From: Silene noctiflora
Taxonomy: Eukaryota; Streptophyta; Magnoliopsida; Caryophyllales; Caryophyllaceae
NCBI GenBank assembly: GCA_009801015.1
Contig: VHZZ01000920.1
Coordinates: forward strand, 107,954-129,945
Reading direction: 5' to 3'
DNA: 21,992 bases
Shown here: positions 1 to 10,940 of the stretch, in pieces
How positions within the stretch are numbered: position 1 is the first letter of the stretch
How the letters are laid out: each line of letters starts with the position of its first letter
Made by a program: the position numbers and the translations under genes
The notes under the pieces: model-generated
Databases searched by the model: none
What the model saw: only the letters and a program-made list of their open reading frames with translations
What the model was told of the DNA's origin: nothing

Positions 1-929
1 GGAGGAAAAATGAGGGGAAAATGGAGGGAAGTAATAAAAATGCCACATAAGCAGCCTAATCACCATTTAATACACAAATTTGACGGAAAATAATGATTAA
101 GGTCACGCCTAATGGTTAGTAACTAAGTTTAGGGGTACCTTAGAAGTTCTGGAAAATATAGGGGTACCGTATAGAGATTTAAAAAAACACAGGGGTACTA
201 TATAGAAAAACCCAAAAAAAAAAAAAAACACTGCCCATGTGTTTGACTTCGTATAGACATATAGTGTATTATTATCATGTAATATTTGAGCAGTGGATTA
301 TAAATTGCATGAAGCAATTTGCACATAAGACAGCTCCAAAGAAAAACATTAAACATGTATAAAGACAATTAAAAAAAGATCATGGTTTTTATGTATAAAC
401 ATAAGTATTACCACCTAATCAGATAACCTGGTCATAATAATCTCTTTGAACAAGAATTGTTTTATGTACAATAGTTAGTGTCAAAATCTACAATTAGTGC
501 TACTAATATAATCTCCATGGATGACCTCAAACTGAAGCTTGTCTCTGTTTTGCATTCAGAGACCTTTTTCTTTGAAGCGGACCTTGTTAAGTGTTATCCT
601 AATAATATAGGCTATACGAAGTCGAACACATAGGCCAGATTGGTCCATTATCCATAAAATAAGTTATTAATACATATAGTCAGACATAATAAGCACAAAC
701 ATATTTGGCTTGGTTATAAGAGCTACACTAGATTGTTATGTTGGGTGATAACAGCTATACTACTGACAAGATCGTAAATCAGTCTTCGAGGAAAAGAAAG
801 AAAATCATACAATGCGCCATTGTACTGTAACACCATAATCAAATGTAGAAGGAAGAAATAATCACTACACGTGGAGCACGATTAATTTTGTTCCAGACAA
901 AAATTAAATTATTAAAAAAAAGTTCATAC
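1..929 (-). other. Intron of the PYROXD2-like gene (incomplete), no exon seen
   Basis: The donor after exon 5 (ACG|GTATGA at 930/929) opens an intron that runs to the left edge. I searched for the expected next block of the family (around SVHTPGSGYVLLHH) and did not find it. The stretch is AT-rich. It holds three copies of AGGGGTAC near 131-200 and a poly(A) run near 216-228, which look like old repeat sequence. Confidence 0.6.
131..200. repeat. Three spaced AGGGGTAC repeats
   Basis: AGGGGTACCTTAGA, AGGGGTACCGTATAGA and AGGGGTACTATATAGA begin at 131, 160 and 191, giving spacings of 29 and 31 bases. The last two also share TATAGA. A poly(A) run follows at about 216-228. This may be the tail of an old retroelement or an unclassified intronic repeat; the family is not recognised. 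Confidence 0.5.
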
Positions 930-3900
930 CGTGCTACCAATTACAGCATCAGTAGCAAGGGTTGCTTTAAGGACATCAGTCTGCAAACAAGCAAAGGTGA
1001 AGCAAGGTAGAAAAGTTAAGATTGCAAATATGAAGACAAAGTGTAACACCAAACAAAAACCATGAACAAGAGCGAACAACCAGAGTAGAGACTAAGAACT
1101 CATTCACATTTGAACGAAAGACCTTACAGCAATGACATTTGAAAATCGGTTGTTTCACATAACCAAACTTCATCAGTTTGGATACCTGATGTTTAATAAT
1201 AGAAGTAGAAAATGATACTCCCTCTGGTTTTTTATTCTCCCTCTATTTCTTTGAAAGGTTCCTTTTTGCGTAGTTCCTTTGATATCTTTTCATATCATCT
1301 TTTGGTAATGATAGCTACATAACAGTCCTTATGTATAAGCATACACTTCAACCTCTCCAACTAATCCAACCCAGTCCAATAGCATTCCACCAACAATTCT
1401 TCGTCCCACCAATAGCCTCACCCACACACCTCCAAACTAACCAATCTACTAGACCAATAACAACCAACCCCCCTAATGAGGAGACCGACTAACTACCACC
1501 AGTCTCTCTTCTTGCCACATCTTCTCAGTGGTGTGGATATGAAGGTTGCGATGTAGGTAGGGACGTAGGGTGAGATGTTGTGTAAGTGGATGCGACAGTG
1601 CAAGTGGGTAGGTTGGCGCAAGTGAGAGGGGTGCTTTTGAGGGTGGGTACCTTAGATAGCGCTGAAGGTGAAGTTTTATAGCAGACTGGATGGTGGCTAG
1701 GGGGAGGAGTCTTATGGTGGATTGGTGGGTGAGAGAGGGGCATATATATAGTGGCTGGTGGGTAGAATGGCAAGGGAAGTGACGGATTTATTTGTCCTTA
1801 AATAATGCGCCATACATAAATGAGAAGTTATTAATGAATTGGAGGAAGCATACGTCGTTCTTCCATTTCGAGACTTTCACTTGTCTCTTCAACGTCTTTT
1901 AAAATATACTCCCTTCATCCTATTTTTATTGTCCCCCTTTCTATTTTGGGAGGATTTAAGGAAAAGTTGAGACAATATTATTGTGGTAGAGAGAGTGGTT
2001 GATTATCTAGGGGGGCCATTGGATGATCAAACTTTTTCCTTGCTAAATTTAGAAAGGGAACAATAATTTTGGGATAAATTTTGGAGTGAGAGAGGTAAAA
2101 TTGGGATGGAGGGAATACTACATATGATTAAATATCATGAAATGTATAATCTTGTGAACACATTTTTTATAACAAATATAACGATATTATGTTTTCTCTG
2201 AGTTCCCTTTTATAAAATTGAAAGTTAAAAGGTTTACCTCGGAAAACAAAAACGTCATTTAATAAAAAGTAGATGGACAAGGAAACAGGTATTGTAAGAT
2301 GTAATTCTTGAAGTAATCATTAGTTTATTACCTCAAACCAGTTGTTCAGAACCTTTGAAGCTGGGGACAGTAAAACGTCCATAAAATCACTGTCAATCAA
2401 GAGATAATTCGATTAAATACTCCAAATTTTCAACCTTTGAAGTTTAGTACTACAAGCAAATACGTGATTTAGGGTATTGCTCACATGTTAAAAGGGATTT
2501 GTAGAGTAATTATGCTTTAAGATTGAAAACATTATTAAAATACTATTCATGCAACAGGAAAATCAAAATCATCTTACACCATCTCTTTTTGCCCAAGGGA
2601 AGCTGCACGATGAAGACAGCCAGACCAAAAAACTGATTTGTACACCTTATTCTTCATTTTGTCCCCGAAAGATGAAACACCTTCTAAATTCTCGGGAGTA
2701 TGTGAGTCTAGAATAGGATCCAAGAACTTACAGAAGCTTTCTAGCTGGCTCTCATATCTGCAAAAAGGCAAAAAACCCTGTAATTAACTTTCAAATGATA
2801 TGCAACCATCTATTCTTGATTTATGGTGCTTTACAGTGAGCTTCCATCTTCATACCATAGTCAGTCCACAAGTCTAGGAGAAAAAGACTAAACACAAAAC
2901 ATTATCTTGATAGTGTCAAATAAACTTCCAACTCCTTTTTTGTTAGAATCAAATGAAATTTTCAATCTGCAACCGTTAACAGCAAAGCCACTGTAATTAA
3001 TCTCATTCAGATAAACTCCAAGGCGTCACAATGAAACAAGAACGTCCTTTAACAAGCAACAATACAATATAAAAAGCTTCCAAGAGGATTATTTAACCAC
3101 TCATACACGACCTGAAGCACAGTCATCAGCCGCCTGTAACTTAGCAGTGGTGGAGCGAGGAGGCTAGCACATCTCAAAGGGACTGCCAACCCCCAAACGA
3201 TGAGAAATTTGATATTATAATCGCGGCTCTACTGCATTACTAATCCGTTCCCTAAAAGTTGTACTCTATGTTTTAAGTTTTTAACCCCCTCTAACTACAA
3301 ATCTCAGCTCTGCCAATGTGTTATGGAGTTGCATTATCAAAACTAACGAACCGTCCCAGAGAATACAATTACGAAGATGTAACACAAATGAAAGCAACAG
3401 AAACAAAATTACATTCAGAAATGGACACCAACAATCAGACCTCGGAAAAGCATCGGCATCACGCTGAGAGAACTTGGAGATCTCGGAATGAGTGAGCTCC
3501 TTATCCGGACCCAGTAATAAATACCTCCCATCCAAACAAGGCGTAAATGAAGACGGATTCCTCCTCAACATTTTCAATCCATGCCTCTCCAATTCCAATT
3601 CCCTACATTACAATCACATTTAGCAATATCACTAGCAATTCTCTCTTCTACGATCATTAACATTGAGCACACATTAGAAAAACCGTTAATAAAAATTTAA
3701 AAAGCGAAAATAGTAGCAGTAGTAGTAGTATAGTAGTACTTGATGACGGTAGGGCGAAGAAGGCTCTGGAGGTAACTACAGCGAGAGAACTTAAAACCAG
3801 GAAACAACTCCTCAGTAACGGCGGCCCCACCGATGACGTGGCGGCGTTCGAGGACGGCGACAGAGAGACCGGCGCGTGCAAGGTAAGCGGCGGAAGTGAG

Positions 3901-4017
3901 ACCATTGTGGCCCCCACCGATGACGAGAGCGTCCCACTTTTTGGACTTAAGCGCTTGGAGTGAAGTGGCGACGGCAGCGGTGGCGGTGGAGAAGCGTCGG
4001 CAACGTAGACGGAACAT
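930..4017 (-). CDS. PYROXD2: PYROXD2-like FAD/NAD(P)-binding oxidoreductase, N-terminal 243 codons (partial)
   Basis: Five coding exons read on the minus strand: 4017-3740, 3602-3441, 2757-2578, 2389-2332 and 980-930. All junctions are GT-AG and phases match (2, 2, 2, 0, 0). An in-frame TAG lies upstream of the ATG at 4017 with no other ATG between, which fixes the start. The protein opens with an Arg/Ser/Ala-rich stretch ([19 protein letters not shown]) that looks like a mitochondrial presequence. A dinucleotide-binding fold follows at about residues 29-58, with GGGHNG at 34-39 and the ribose-binding Glu at the end of SVAVLER (E57). The later blocks [26 protein letters not shown] and [14 protein letters not shown] are, from memory, conserved in plant and animal PYROXD2, a carotenoid-desaturase-like flavoprotein family of about 570-580 residues linked to mitochondria. 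The chemical substrate is not established. The gene continues past the left edge; no next exon is visible in 1-929. Confidence 0.93.
1216..1850. other. Base-skewed tract with one Stowaway-like end
   Basis: The stretch lies in the intron between exons 4 and 5 of the PYROXD2-like gene. It starts at TA-CTCCCTCTGG, a typical Stowaway terminus. About 1370-1500 is C/A-rich on the plus strand and 1530-1760 is G-rich. A weak counterpart of the left end (reverse complement CTTCCTCCAATTC) is near 1840-1850. It could be a degraded foldback element of about 630 bp, but only one end is convincing. Confidence 0.3.
1909..2115. mobile_element. Stowaway-like MITE (Tc1/mariner), 207 bp
   Basis: The left end reads CTCCCTTCATCC and the reverse complement of the right end reads TTCCCTCCATCC. 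A TA dinucleotide flanks each end (1907-1908 and 2116-2117), the target duplication of Tc1/mariner elements. Inner arms also pair loosely (ATTGTCCCCCTTTCT against ATTGTTCCCTTTCT). There is no coding capacity. It lies inside an intron of the PYROXD2-like gene. Confidence 0.75.
3145..3318. mobile_element. Small TIR element with CAGTGGTGGAGC ends
   Basis: The left end CAGTGGTGGAGC and the reverse complement of the right end CATTGGCAGAGC match at 9 of 12 bases and bracket a 174-bp non-coding stretch in intron 2 of the PYROXD2-like gene. Termini like CAGTGGCGGAGC are widespread in dicot intergenic DNA. No clear target duplication is seen, so the superfamily is left open. Confidence 0.42.
3711..3739. 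repeat. (AGT)n microsatellite touching the splice donor of PYROXD2 intron 1
   Basis: On the coding strand the intron begins GTACTACTATACTACTACTA, so its first bases are an interrupted TAC/ACT trinucleotide tract starting at the donor itself. Without splicing the frame stays open and would add a Tyr/Thr-rich tail to exon 1. Confidence 0.7.
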
Positions 4018-6342
4018 GGTGCGGTGGTTAGGAGCGGCGGTTGCAGGTGGCTTCGAGAGTGATGAAGCAAATAATGACGAAAACTATGATTATTATTCCT
4101 ATGATTATACCGAATGTTAATACATCCATTTAATTGTTTAACTATATTTTTGGGGGGTTTGTTGGGAATTTGGGTGGATCACATGGATAATTATTTGTTT
4201 TTAGGAGTACACAACACTGAAGTCTGAAGATCCCGTCAGTGTGTTCAGTAGGAAGTGGGGGAGTGTGCAGTGGACTCGCGCTTGCTTGTTTTAATGTTTT
4301 CACGAGTAGCACGACCATGACGGATAGTCGTCTCGGAGTTCGGACTGGTTCGCAGTTCGGTGAGTCGGTGACAAATAGTTTATGGGTGACTAAATCAGGG
4401 TATAGAACCGTTTTCTAAATTTGATTCTACTGACACAAAACAAATACGTGACAAGGCAGTCCAAATTTTGCAGCACCCGGAACAGCAAAAGAAAAAATCA
4501 ACACATATATTGAAATAAAGGCACTTTTTTCTTACTCATGTTAGTTATGTACCATTTTAGAAAACCACCACTTTGTGTTGCTACCACAACAGTAAGCTTG
4601 GAACTTTTTTAGCGGCGACCCAACCTTCATGCAATCATGAAAATTTTGAGAACAACACAAGCGCCCCAAATCCTCTTTATTAAACGAACAACCACAAAGC
4701 TAACGTGTCAGCCTGTAGTTGAAAGTTCAATTTTTGTTTTAAGAAACATAAAGGCCCCACCATGTTTCATTATCTGAATTATATTCTTTTTCTTTTTTGC
4801 AAAGTTACTACCCACATTCATATAATCATTTAATTTATTAGATGTATGAAGTTATGATAAATTGCTTTGGTTCATTACAATTAAATAACAGTTTTTGCAA
4901 AATTGTATAAATTGAAGTAAATAACACCGAAAAATTACAAAAGAAAAAACAAATATTCTAAAAAATACTATATTAATATATATAAAAAAAACAGTAACTC
5001 AAACAAAGAAGAAAGAGAAAAATACTACTTATTAAATATACAAATTCAAATTATTATAAATATGCAAATTTCAAATAATTATATTTCATTACTATTAGAT
5101 ATAATCTTATAATAAATCTAAATAAATATGCAATCTTATAATACATCTATTATTTACATGAATTTAAATTTAAAAATTACATGACTAAAATAATCGTACG
5201 ATGATCAGATTATACGCTGCAAAAATCATAAAAAAAAAATTATATATGTTTTTATAATCAGTTATACACATATACATACAAGATGACAAAAAAATAATCA
5301 TCTTGAATGTTTAAATAAAAAATTTACATTTTTAATTGTGAAACACTAATTTTAATGATCAATTTAAGTCAAACACTATGAATCATTTTTCAAAAATTAC
5401 AATATCGTTAATTAATAGAAATGAAATAATAAACATTACCAAATTCATTAGTATACAGATATATTATTGCAAAAAAAATAGGTTAAACGGAAAAACTCAA
5501 AAGATCTAAATTAAAGGAAAAAAATTTCAAATCAGAATAATTTCTTTTAAAAGCCATAGATTTTTTTTTTTTTAAAAAAGTATATACATCTCACTTTTTG
5601 ATGCTTACCAATCCGACTAGAACTATAATCTTCAATTTCAAAGCAATGAATATTTTTTTTTAAAAACAAAAATTGACACTTGAGAATCTGATTTCATTAG
5701 TTGAACTATGACTCGACCCGCTCCATTGTTTAAATTAATAGGTATAACTGAAATTAGATATCTCAAACGGGTCGTGCAGGACATGTTATATAAGTTGGGT
5801 CAGAGTATAATTGATTTTATTTGTAATTGGATTGCTATTTTAAAAGCACTAAAACTAACAATTTTTTAGTTATTATTTCAAATATTGTATAAAAATATTC
5901 ATATTTTATTAATATTTGTGTCTTAAATTTAACATAATTACTTTGACCCATCGGGTTGGGTCGATTTTTAAGCCAAACTTAATGGGTTATTTCAAGTTCG
6001 GGTCAAATAGGTCATGGGTCAAAATTTTCGAGTTTTAACTATGGGAAAAAGTTNTGTGTTAGTTTGGGTTCACGGGTGAAGGGCATATTTTAACCGGCCC
6101 ACCTAAGATGTGTTTCCGCTTAGCTGACTGGCCTNACTCCTTATCTAATTGTTCTTAATGTGTAAGTGTTATCTATCATCACGTATATTATTGTTGTTTA
6201 AGAGTTTTCACTATATTTTTCTAAACGAGTTAATAATTATTTGAAATATAAAGTAGATTATGCNGGTTACTTTTTTGCTATTATGTAGATAACAATCAGT
6301 TAGGATAAATGTTTGATATAATAATCGAACAATTTACATATA
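4018..6342. other. Intergenic region upstream of PYROXD2, no gene seen
   Basis: The first few hundred bases (4018-4400) are the likely promoter and 5' UTR of the minus-strand PYROXD2-like gene and are less AT-rich than what follows. From about 4720 to 5700 the sequence is extremely AT-rich without a credible reading frame. From about 5700 to 6040 it carries many GGGTCA/GACCCG words, a common plant repeat type. Ambiguous bases occur at 6054, 6135 and 6264. Much of it may belong to the Helitron whose 3' end is at 6866, but its left end was not identified. Confidence 0.5.
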
Positions 6343-6784
6343 GGTGCTGTTTGGCCAAACTTTAAGAGTGTTTTTCTAACTTAAAAAGTTAAAGTTAGGT
6401 CAAACACTATAAATTAGGGATATCTAAAACTACTTTTAAGAAGTCAAAAACTCATTATTGATCCCAAAAAGTAAAAGTAGATATTTTTTACTTCTCATTC
6501 TACTTTTCACAAAAGAGCCAAAAATTTTGATTTATCGACATAATTTTGATATACGAGAGCCAAACATTACTTTGTATTCAAATGATGATTTTACAAATAA
6601 CATGATTAATAAAAAAAAGCAAAAAAGCTGGATGGAAGTAGTTAGGCCAAACATATAAATTTTATGAGAAGTAGTTTTTATAAAAGTATGGCCAAACAAC
6701 TAATTTTGGTCCAAAAAGTAACTTATGAAAAAACTCATTTTAAAAAGGAAAAGTTATTTTATACAAACAAGGCCAAACAACACC
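6343..6784. mobile_element. TIR-type MITE, about 442 bp (hAT or PIF/Harbinger)
   Basis: The left end GGTGCTGTTTGGCC and the reverse complement of the right end GGTGTTGTTTGGCC differ at one base in 14. ATA flanks both sides (6340-6342, 6785-6787), which could be a 3-bp target duplication. Internal words such as GGCCAAACA and AAAAAGTAA recur in both halves. No transposase fragment is present; the short open frames inside are chance ones. Confidence 0.6.
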
Positions 6785-6835
6785 ATAATACCATTCATTT
6801 ATACTACTTTCAAGATAATAATGTTTAAATTATAT

Positions 6836-6866
6836 ACCCGTGCAATTTGCACGGGTTTAAGACTAG
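6836..6866 (+). mobile_element. Helitron 3' end (hairpin plus CTAG)
   Basis: A perfect palindrome, ACCCGTGCAA-T-TTGCACGGGT, at 6836-6856 is followed six bases later by CTAG (6863-6866) and then T. A subterminal hairpin followed by CTRR, inserted before T, defines Helitron 3' termini, and this GTGCA-type hairpin is common in dicots. The element should extend to the left on the plus strand. Its 5' TC end was not located with confidence, so only the terminus is annotated. Confidence 0.7.
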
Positions 6867-7031
6867 TGCAGTAATAAACTAATAATCCCCCCACCCCTAT
6901 TTTGACCACTATAGTTTAGGACTCGTCTTCCTCAACTCCACCTTAAAAGCTACTCCATACAATCATCCACAACATCCACCGTACCGATTTGAAACCTTAC
7001 CCATTTACGGACTTACGGTCCAAAGTACTAA

Positions 7032-7379
7032 GGGTAAGATTATCAGCAAGACTCTTCCAAGTCTTAAGACTCTGCCACATCAGCTTTCCACTAACTTTTA
7101 TTATTTCTTTATTATTCAGACTCACCTCAGATTTTATATATTATCCGTCAGACTCACCTCAAACTCTACTCTTCCACTTCACTTTTTTTTTTACAAAAAG
7201 AAATGTTACATGTGACGCATTCATTGGATAGTTTTCATTAGAGGTGGGGTCCAGACTTACCCAAAGTTTTAAGTTGAGTCTTGAATTTCCTAGACTCGAC
7301 TTAAGACTTTTTTAAGACTAGGATAGATTATTGGTAGTTTTGAGTGAGTCTTGTCTCAAGACTACCAATAATCTTACCC
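7032..7379. mobile_element. Tourist-like MITE (PIF/Harbinger), 348 bp
   Basis: The left end GGGTAAGATTAT is matched exactly by the reverse complement of the right end, and TAA flanks both sides (7029-7031 and 7380-7382), the expected PIF/Harbinger duplication. The right part holds an internal hairpin: TATTGGTAG at 7328-7336 pairs with CTACCAATA near 7362-7370. AAGACT/AGTCTT words recur throughout. It sits about 370 bp beyond the stop codon of the ARL2 gene. Confidence 0.75.
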
Positions 7380-7751
7380 TAAGAAGATAGGAGAGCACTG
7401 AAGAGATCACATATATATCTAGAGGAGCCATATCTTTGACGTTGAATAAGAAAGATAAATTGGAGAGAGAGCAGATGAATCTGATTATGATAAGTGCTGG
7501 AGGAGATTGAAAACCTGATTTCATACAAATTTACGAAAGAATGACAACTCGAAAATAAAAGGAGCAACCTCATTCACACTTCCAAATCCGTTGAACGAAT
7601 CTGTGATTCACCAAAGTTAATTCTTCGACAAGTGTTATTTAGGATAATAAACTAATTACACCTAAAAAGACTAGCAAGACAAGGCATAAAAATCAGAAAC
7701 TCCTCCGTGCAAGACATGAAGAATGAGACGATACAGCATGTGAAGCTTAAG

Positions 7752-10700
7752 TCAGTCAAGCATATAAATCCTCGAGGCAATGTCCTGAACTAGCCAGTCA
7801 AATCCTTCAAGCAATCCTTCTCCAGTGTAAGCACTGCACCCTTCTATTTTCCAGTGCCGGGTTTTATCCATGGCATCCAAGTTAAGCACCTAAGCATTGA
7901 ATGATGCCAAATGAGGGATAAAAAATACATGTATACACAAGGAAGATAACCGATCAGTTCAGGGTTTGGCTGCCATATGAGTCAGTCAGACAATAGACAG
8001 GAGGGCAAGACTTCATCTAAAAGTCATAAGGCTTTTATTACATTATTTCCATGGTTGCAAAACTGATGAAAGATATTTGTCTTAGGAGAGAAAATATCAT
8101 GGATTTATATATATTTACATGAAATTAGACGATAGAATGCTAGCCCTTCTCTTGTCTTATCTTACTTTTATAGTTTTACCACCTTGTTTTCCCTTCTTCC
8201 ACCTTTTTATTATTTCCTTACTTTACATTGACTTTTTGTTTGGCAACAAGCTGTGATGCAAGGAGATGGGATCATTTTCCTTCCAAATAGTTCATATGGT
8301 GGAGCGTGGAGCTTGGAACGTCGAAGGGATTCAATAAGGCTTATAGGAAGGGAAATTACCCCCTCCATTTTCCTCCATTTTACTCCATCGAACAAGGACT
8401 TGGAGAATAAGGCTTTGTTGTCGTAGTTGCGATAACTCATAAGAGAGAATGTTTCATGAACTTAAAAGTAGAATCACGTCTCGAGTAACAAGAAATGTAG
8501 GAAATGAAACATTCAATTTCACATGATTGTCCAGTTCGATCAGATGGAAGATGGAAGAACAGTTTTAACGTATTAACACCCAAGAAAAAAGAAACTTACT
8601 TTGACGATTTCAGCTGGTGAAAGTGCGCCTTGTATATCCTGCTTATTTGCAAAAACCAACAAGGATGCTCCTGATAGCCTCTACAATGAAACAAACAATT
8701 TAATCCCATTTGAGGCAAAGTACCACGTGTCAATCGCTATTATATAACAAGTAAAATAAACCAACTAAACAAGTTCACCAACAATGAAGAGTACATCCAC
8801 AAAGCAGGTAATAACAATGGTATCTAGTGTCAGCACTTTCATTATGTTTGCAAACATATATTTTGCCCAGGTTATTTTTTATACCTTCTGATACTCTTTG
8901 GACATGTACAACTTTTTCTCATTCAAAAAAAAAGCAAAACGTTCACTTTAGAGGGTGGACAACAGTTCGACAGTGTCACAATATTATCAATAGACACAAA
9001 CTTGTTACACGAAAAATATGCCAGACATGAAGAAATATGAAAAGGTAAATACCTCCTCTTTCAGCAGATTATGCAGTTCATTCCTGCAGTCATCTAATCG
9101 ACGAACATCCGAACTATCAACTACCCATATCAAACCATCAGTCTGTTCGAAGTAGTTCCTCCAGTAGGCTCTAATAGTTTTTTGACCACCCACATCCCAT
9201 ATATTGAGAGTATACCTGCAAATTTTTGCATCAAACGCAATTTAAGTACCCATCTTGTATTGTCAGCAATCAATGCAATTACCTTTTCCAAAGACCAGAA
9301 AGGCAGATACCTAACATCACCATACTAGGAAATCACCCATTTCCGGCAACCACCTTAACTATAGTAGAGCAAGAGAATGAACAGAAAATACTTATACGAG
9401 AGAGTCTCACATGTGAGACAAATCATCTACCATATAATTAAAGAGGACGAAATAACTCTAGAAGCTTGCTTTGATTGGGGTTAACATATTAAAGAGAACA
9501 AAGGAGAAAATTGAGGGTAGTGAACGGAAGATAAGGAGTGGTGACAAGAGGATGAAGGGATAGTGGGGGAACTATTAGCCCATCAATGGTGTAGTTACTA
9601 GTTACTCTACACTAGCTTATATTCATCTCTTTTCACCACCGCCACCACCATATTTTCCTTCCCATTAACAATTACCCCAAATCTAAGAGACTCCTAAGGA
9701 GTATAACTCCATTTGCCTCAATTACCACGCTTGACCATCAATACTTTAATGAAGCACGTAGTAATGCACTACAACATCTAATTTTAACCTGAACATCTTC
9801 TCAAAATTTGCCACGTCATTCTCACAGTTGGAGCACTTGTCGCTAATTTTGAGCACTATAGTTTGCAAATTCGGACTATGACTTATAAGCCTTGTTTGAA
9901 TATCAAAAATGGAGGGAAGGGTGGGAGGGAAAAGGGAGGGGAGGAGGGAAGGTGTTTTGCCTCCAAATCAATCCTGTGTATGAGAGTAAATAATTTGCCT
10001 TGAACGAGGGAAATAGAAGATCATTTTCCCTCATCCACCCCATTTTCTCTTTCGAAATCCCTCCTCCCCTTTCTTTCCTTCCAAATTCCCCTATCGAAAC
10101 AAGGAGTTAATAAGTGCTTGTGAAAATAGATGGAATTGAAAGGAAGAAGATAAGAGGTATACAAATTTCCCTCATATACCTACTATGCTCCATCAAACCC
10201 GCCCTCATGAACTACCAATCCAAACAGTTCAACTTCTCTCCATCAAAGCGGTTACAACTCACATTGGTAGATTTTGGGAGCAAATCTATCACAATATCAG
10301 CCAAACCCATTACCCATATCTAGCAGATAATAATCCCCTTCCCAGTTCCCTCCTTAAATACTATCCAAACACACTGGTAGATTCTGGGAGCAATTCTATT
10401 TTACTAGTTCTATACAACACCCTCCTCCAAAACACAAATTCTCTATATTGAGCTGTAAACACTCGAATTAAACAGAAAGACAAAAATGTAAGAATGGAGG
10501 AGAAAGTAATACTTTTGGTAGGAAATGGTCTTAATATTAAAACCCAAAGTAGGACTAATAACACTAGTATCCTCTCCATTGATTTTGAGAACTATGGTTG
10601 TCTTCCCTGAATTGTCCAATCCCCTGCATTCATTTATTCAACATTATACTATTAATTACAATCAAATCTGGGTAAATTGTATATTTAAGTAGAAATTAAA

Positions 10701-10806
10701 TAAATTAAGAGAGAGAGAGAGAGAGCACATAGTATACATACACCATGAGAATTCGCATTTCTTTCTCTTTTCTCTTGATTTTACGGATTATGCTCAGTAA
10801 ACCCAT
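7752..10806 (-). CDS. TTN5: ADP-ribosylation factor-like 2 GTPase (ARL2 / TITAN5), complete
   Basis: Five exons on the minus strand: 10806-10742, 10623-10513, 9215-9053, 8680-8600 and 7889-7752, all GT-AG and in phase. The joined frame is 558 nt, giving 185 residues and TGA, the usual ARL2 length. It starts [20 protein letters not shown]. The G1 P-loop is GLDNSGKT (23-30), the switch I threonine lies in SPTLGF, G3 is WDVGGQ (65-70, with the Gln needed for hydrolysis), G4 is NKQD (125-128) and the G5-like SA is at 159-160. The protein ends [12 protein letters not shown]2 is a soluble GTPase that regulates tubulin-folding cofactors, and Arabidopsis titan5 mutants show giant endosperm nuclei and embryo arrest. 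All key residues are present, so it looks functional. Introns 2 and 4 carry MITE-like DNA. Confidence 0.97.
8231..8400. mobile_element. Possible MITE in ARL2 intron 4
   Basis: The left part ACTTTTTGTTTGG resembles the reverse complement of the right part, AGTCCTTGTTCGATGG. The right arm (CTCCATTTTACTCCATCGAA) also resembles the right arm of the intron 2 element ending at 10107. Target duplications are not clear. The open frame here on the minus strand does not look like a gene. Confidence 0.35.
9889..10107. mobile_element. Tourist-like foldback MITE in ARL2 intron 2
   Basis: The left end GCCTTGTTTGAATATC, running into a G-rich arm GGAGGGAAGGGTGGGAGGGA, faces a C-rich right arm whose reverse complement begins ACTCCTTGTTTCGATAG. 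TAA flanks both sides (9886-9888 and 10108-10110). The two arms could fold into a long imperfect hairpin within the intron RNA. No coding sequence. Confidence 0.55.
10266..10399. repeat. 24-bp direct repeat pair in ARL2 intron 2
   Basis: GGTAGATTTTGGGAGCAAAT at 10266 and GGTAGATTCTGGGAGCAATT at 10376, each continuing with CTAT, are 22/24 identical and 110 bases apart. The sequence before each copy (CACATT or CACACT) is also alike. This suggests a decayed local duplication. Confidence 0.6.
10709..10725. repeat. (GA)8 microsatellite in ARL2 intron 1
   Basis: Eight GA units plus G. On the coding strand this is a (CT)n tract lying 17 bases after the intron 1 donor at 10742/10741. Such tracts are common in plant first introns and 5' leaders. 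Confidence 0.85.
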
Positions 10807-10940
10807 GCTTCTAATTGCTTTTCGATTTCAATTTTCAATTGATCTGGAATTTGATTTATGATTTTAGCTCCGATTTTGATCTGGATTTCACGGATTTTCA
10901 CAGTTGAAGGTTTGGAGGGAAATCAAAAGGCCTGCTGAGT

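Noticed and set aside
540-600. Possible next PYROXD2 exon in a stretch less AT-rich than its surroundings
   Set aside because: The translation does not match the expected family block and no fitting splice borders were found.
3657-4120. Longer open frames overlapping PYROXD2 exon 1 (minus 3657-4070 and plus 3896-4120)
   Set aside because: They are other-frame readings of a GC-rich coding exon; the frame with GGGHNG and correct splice phases is the real one.
8210-8440. 76-codon minus-strand frame in ARL2 intron 4
   Set aside because: It overlaps a probable MITE inside an intron and has no known similarity.
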